This document shows positions 30,112 through 32,704 of a DNA stretch of 32,704 bases, one piece after another; the first letter of the stretch is position 1; each line of letters starts with the position of its first letter. The position numbers and the translations under genes are program-made. The DNA is from a virus. Under the pieces are notes generated by a model. It did no database searches. It had not been told where the DNA came from and worked only from the letters and a program-made list of their open reading frames with translations. The stretch spans positions 1 through 32,704 of the IMG/VR virus record IMGVR_UViG_3300030060_007902, one strand, 5' to 3'.

Positions 30112-30186
30112 GGAGCGTAGTCCAACGGCAGAGACAACGGACTTAAAATCCGTACAGTGTGGGTTCGAATCCCACCGCTCCTACCA
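30111..30186 (+). tRNA. tRNA with anticodon TAA (Leu) and a short variable arm
   Basis: A 76-base cloverleaf with encoded CCA. The anticodon stem ACGGA/TCCGT encloses CTTAAAA (anticodon TAA, reading TTA). The T-arm is GTGGG/CCCAC with loop TTCGAAT. The variable region is only five bases (ACAGT), whereas bacterial Leu tRNAs have a long variable arm. The 1-72 pair is G-T and the discriminator is A73. Leu identity is inferred from the anticodon. Confidence 0.85.
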
Positions 30187-30193
30187 ATTTATT

Positions 30194-31396
30194 ATGAAAA
30201 AATATATATTACTAACTACAATTGTACTTGCACCATTAGTTGAAGCGCAGAGATACGATCCTCCGCCTCATTCTAAAATGTTAATCAAACCTAAAATGCA
30301 TATACAGGTAAAGGCACCAGCTCCTAGCCCGTTGGAGAGTCCTAGAGTGCAGGATAAATTACTAAGCTTGTTTAAGTCTTCTAATAAAAATAGCCGTTTA
30401 GTTGGCTATAAGGCAGTAAGAGATAAGTTTAAAAAAGGAGAACTCAAACCAGACGATAGGAGGCTGTATAGAGTTCTAATAGGAAGAGCATCTGACTATC
30501 ATTTAGGAGAGTTGAAGGATCATGTAGAAGATATCTCTAAACCATCTGCTCTTAAGACAGTTGATAGTCCTACTAAATTTAAACAGTTTAACCGATTGTA
30601 TGGCGCATGGTTTATAGCAGCGCTCAACGCAAAAGAGATGGTGCAGACGGATTGGAGAAAGGTTCAACAGTCAGGCTCATTTGAGGGTATGCAAAGAGAA
30701 GTAACTCAATGCATAGCTTTATTTGAGCAAGCAGCTTCTAGTTGGGAGAAGATAAAAGATAGCTATGATATTTCTGCTCTTTATGATACTTGCGAAGCTA
30801 TTAATGAATGTAGAGAAGAAATCTCATGGTGCGATGGGGAGAAAGAGTTCGAAAAGACACCTATCTATAGGATGGTTACAGCAGTTCCAGGAGGCGTTCA
30901 GTTAAAACAAACTTTAGATAGAATTGATAGTTTTGATAGACAATTTAAAAATTACGCTAACTCTGAGTCATTTAATGCTAAGCAAGTCTGGGCTTCAGAA
31001 CAACAACGCGAGATGGTTTCTATTTTGAACAAAAATCGAATGATGATGGGCTTAGAGTGTTTAGAGCTAGATAAACTATTATGTAAAATATCTACTGAAC
31101 ATTCTCAAGATATGGTAGAGAGAGAGTTCTTTAGTCATACAGGATCAGATGGTAAGGGATATGAACAACGTGCAAGAGATGTAGATTGGAATGGAGGAAC
31201 TTGGGCGGAAGTAATTTACACAGGTTCTATAGATCCCAAGGCTGTATATGATGCTTGGTGGAAGAGTGAAGATAATAGACCTAAGCTGTTTGAAAAAAGA
31301 CTTAATAGAATAGGAGTAGGTATCGTCAATAAAACATGGACTGTAGTTATAGGTTCTACATATGATTTTAGATCTGATTACTTTATCGTAGATTAA
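30194..31396 (+). CDS. Secreted CAP/SCP-domain protein
   Basis: A 400-residue protein with a signal peptide (about residues 1-18, cleavage after VEA). A long helical, charged middle (about 40-270) precedes a C-terminal CAP domain (about 275-395): NKNRMMMGLECLELDKLL, EHSQDMVEREFFSHTGSDGK (H303, H315), GTWAEVIYTG (E339), AVYDAWWKSEDNRPKL and RIGVGIVNKTWTVVIGS. CAP proteins are extracellular; in bacteria their role is mostly unknown, with lipid-binding or protease-like functions proposed. The combination with a helical N-terminal region resembles secreted proteins of Planctomycetes/Verrucomicrobia, pointing to host origin (inference). It starts 7 bases after the tRNA, with no Shine-Dalgarno. Confidence 0.82.
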   Translation: MKKYILLTTIVLAPLVEAQRYDPPPHSKMLIKPKMHIQVKAPAPSPLESPRVQDKLLSLFKSSNKNSRLVGYKAVRDKFKKGELKPDDRRLYRVLIGRASDYHLGELKDHVEDISKPSALKTVDSPTKFKQFNRLYGAWFIAALNAKEMVQTDWRKVQQSGSFEGMQREVTQCIALFEQAASSWEKIKDSYDISALYDTCEAINECREEISWCDGEKEFEKTPIYRMVTAVPGGVQLKQTLDRIDSFDRQFKNYANSESFNAKQVWASEQQREMVSILNKNRMMMGLECLELDKLLCKISTEHSQDMVEREFFSHTGSDGKGYEQRARDVDWNGGTWAEVIYTGSIDPKAVYDAWWKSEDNRPKLFEKRLNRIGVGIVNKTWTVVIGSTYDFRSDYFIVD

Positions 31397-31408
31397 AGTA
31401 TATAGTTG

Positions 31409-31416
31409 ACTAAATA
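31409..31416 (+). promoter_or_regulatory. Late-type promoter octamer ACTAAATA
   Basis: ACTAAATA, then TTTAC, then the ATG at 31422 (5-base spacing). Confidence 0.6.
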
Positions 31417-31421
31417 TTTAC

Positions 31422-32522
31422 ATGAAGCCTTACATTATAATAGGGCTCTTAATATTATTGTTAGCAATAGTATCCCCTTCAGGAGCTCAAACGATCTCTA
31501 ACTTAACCGGTTTTCAAGTAGAGAGAATAAAACCTAACTCTCTAAATTTAATAGGCTTAAATACTTCAGTAACTCCTAATGGTAGTACTGCTAAGACCAT
31601 ATATAAAATATTTGGAGAAAATGCTACTAACGCTTATGTTAAAAAAAGCAATAACCCTTCCGAAGCTGATATTATTTGGGTGATTCAAAATGATGGTACG
31701 TGGTTACAAATTTATTATGCTCTAGGAGGAGAAGTTTTTCCTCCAGTTACAGAGGGTTGGCGCGCTGTTGGTTATGGTGATACCGATATGGGAGGTACTT
31801 TAATAACTGGTGGATTTTTTTACGAATCAAAAAGAAATGAAGAGTGGGGATTAGTTATGGCAGGTTTTGTAAATACAAACAATACTAATATTATTACAAG
31901 GACAGAATGGACAATATTAAATAGAGGTACCCCTATACCAATGAGTTTTACTGGTTTAAACTTATCATCATCTCAAGGTTTAATAAAAGGTAATGAACGG
32001 GAAGCAGATATATTATGGGTTCAAGAAGATGGCGTCTGGTCAGGTTATTATTATGCACTGAGGCAGAATTTTCCTCCATTGACTGAAGGATGGAGGAAGA
32101 TTGGATCGGGAAATCAAGATTTTAGTTATCATACAGTTAACTCTTCTGGTATTTTATTACAAGCTCCTAAATGGGCTGTTAGTAATGGTATGTTATCAAG
32201 TAGGCGGTTGATTACTTTATGGCCTCCATCAGGATTTCAAAGAGCAAGAAAGGTAACCGACCCAAATGACCCTCCAAAAGCTCAAGTAGATTATAGTCTT
32301 AGTTATGGTATAGGACAGATACCTAGTAGACTATATTTTGCTGTATTATGGCCAGGTAAACAAGGTATAAATTATACAACAGAATATTATGATACATTCT
32401 CAGGATGGACTTTCTTATCAGAGAGAGAAGGAGATGGAGTTAATTTAAATTTTGATTACACAATAGTGGATTATTTATTATGGGGTGTGACGAGAGTTAC
32501 ATCTGAATGGGTTAACTGGTAA
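31422..32522 (+). CDS. Secreted protein with two TIGR02597-like repeats
   Basis: A 366-residue protein with a signal peptide (about residues 1-22, cleavage after SGA). Two related modules follow: SEADIIWVIQNDGTWLQIYY, EGWRAVGYGDTDMGG (about residues 80-150) and READILWVQEDGVWSGYYYA, EGWRKIGSGNQDFSY (about 192-255). The ADxIWV....W..YYY...WR..G....D pattern resembles the TIGR02597 family of secreted proteins known from Verrucomicrobia; function unknown. The C-terminus is rich in aromatic and strand residues. It has a late promoter, unlike the CAP gene just upstream, so it may be virion-associated or released late. The family link was made by eye. Confidence 0.65.
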   Translation: MKPYIIIGLLILLLAIVSPSGAQTISNLTGFQVERIKPNSLNLIGLNTSVTPNGSTAKTIYKIFGENATNAYVKKSNNPSEADIIWVIQNDGTWLQIYYALGGEVFPPVTEGWRAVGYGDTDMGGTLITGGFFYESKRNEEWGLVMAGFVNTNNTNIITRTEWTILNRGTPIPMSFTGLNLSSSQGLIKGNEREADILWVQEDGVWSGYYYALRQNFPPLTEGWRKIGSGNQDFSYHTVNSSGILLQAPKWAVSNGMLSSRRLITLWPPSGFQRARKVTDPNDPPKAQVDYSLSYGIGQIPSRLYFAVLWPGKQGINYTTEYYDTFSGWTFLSEREGDGVNLNFDYTIVDYLLWGVTRVTSEWVNW

Positions 32523-32524
32523 AA

Positions 32525-32542
32525 GGAACTTCAAAAGGAACT
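32525..32542 (+). repeat. Orphan pair of GGAACT boxes
   Basis: GGAACT at 32525-32530 and 32537-32542, each preceded by AAAA, spaced 12 bases apart. No TATAAT follows at the usual distance. They lie just after the stop of the secreted-protein gene and about 80-95 bases upstream of a full GGAACT promoter. Confidence 0.55.
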
Positions 32543-32618
32543 CTGAAAAAAACTGTAATCTTTAGTTGAACATAGGATCAAAAGACATTATATTAAGAGG
32601 TAGTTAATAAAACTAAAA

Positions 32619-32634
32619 GGAACTCTAATATAAT
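32619..32634 (+). promoter_or_regulatory. Early-type promoter GGAACT-N4-TATAAT (sigma factor gene)
   Basis: GGAACT 32619-32624, CTAA, TATAAT 32629-32634, six bases, ATG 32641. The 16-base core equals that before 29418 at every position. Confidence 0.7.
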
Positions 32635-32640
32635 AAGATA

Positions 32641-32704
32641 ATGCCAGTAACTAAAGAACGCGCAGATGATCCGATTCGCGCATATATGAAACAAATGGGT
32701 CAGA
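32641..32704 (+). CDS. Sigma70-family RNA polymerase sigma factor, N-terminus only (cut by window end)
   Basis: Twenty-one codons are visible. DDPIRAYMKQMG matches sigma70 region 1.2, where primary sigma factors such as E. coli RpoD read DPVRMYMREMG. Region 1.2 helps contact the discriminator DNA below the -10 element. This is RpoD-like, unlike the short T4 late sigma gp55, and lacks the long acidic region 1.1 of RpoD. The gene has an early-type GGAACT promoter with no leader. A phage primary-type sigma factor could redirect host RNA polymerase to one of the unusual promoter classes here. The family call rests on one short motif but the match is good; the rest of the gene is outside the window. 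Confidence 0.75.
   Translation, partial: MPVTKERADDPIRAYMKQMGQ

Noticed and set aside
1-32704. CRISPR array, insertion sequence, integrase or attachment site
   Set aside because: No regularly spaced direct repeats, transposase or integrase motifs, or tRNA-derived direct repeats were seen; the two tRNA genes are complete and have no duplicated 3' ends in the window.

Overview
The window is a gene-dense, AT-rich stretch of a tailed-phage genome. It carries the contractile-tail module of a T4-like myovirus: large terminase, sheath, tube, baseplate hub proteins and a gp14-like neck protein. It also carries long fibres that end in the cap motif known from marine T4-like phages. Overlapping stop/start codons, convergent genes that touch or overlap, few terminators and host-derived metabolic genes fit a marine lytic phage. 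The host is not proven. Two secreted proteins at the right end (a CAP-domain protein and a TIGR02597-like protein) resemble proteins of the Planctomycetes/Verrucomicrobia group, so a PVC host is a hypothesis only.

Layout. 1-8197 (minus strand): a partial Ala/Gly-rich tail protein, two baseplate hub-like proteins, a tube-like protein, tail tube, tail sheath, a second tube-like protein and large terminase. 8230-11209 (plus): an acidic repeat protein, a nucleotidyltransferase-like protein and a neck protein. 11203-15168 (minus): a GT9-like glycosyltransferase, a Cys-rich beta-roll fibre, a small membrane protein and a holin candidate. 15257-16778: a RecB-like nuclease (+), an Fe/Mn superoxide dismutase (-) and a small helical protein (+). 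16808-25724 (plus): a coupled operon of GMP reductase, an RmlD-like SDR, a cytidylyltransferase-like protein, MtnA, MTA phosphorylase and RmlB, followed by a 1271-residue tail fibre with its own late promoter. 25725-32704: mostly small, probably early genes, including a DUF932 protein, a HEXXH protein, two tRNA genes, a late-type gene interrupted by one in-frame TGA, the two secreted proteins, and at the very edge the first 21 codons of an RpoD-like sigma factor.

The main new observation is how expression is arranged. Eighteen gene starts lie exactly 5 or 6 bases after a T4-late-type octamer (nnTAAATA, best form TATAAATA; one TATATATA variant). If the octamer is positioned as in T4, transcription would begin at or one base before the start codon, giving leaderless late mRNAs. 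The rule picks GTG starts for four genes, including the terminase. A second set of four genes has a rigid box GGAACT-N4-TATAAT-N6-ATG, also predicting leaderless transcripts; one of these is the sigma-factor gene. A third pattern, TTGATT-N15-TATAAT, precedes the nuclease and the metabolic operon. Shine-Dalgarno sequences are almost absent.

All functional calls come from reading motifs by eye. No database search or folding program was run.
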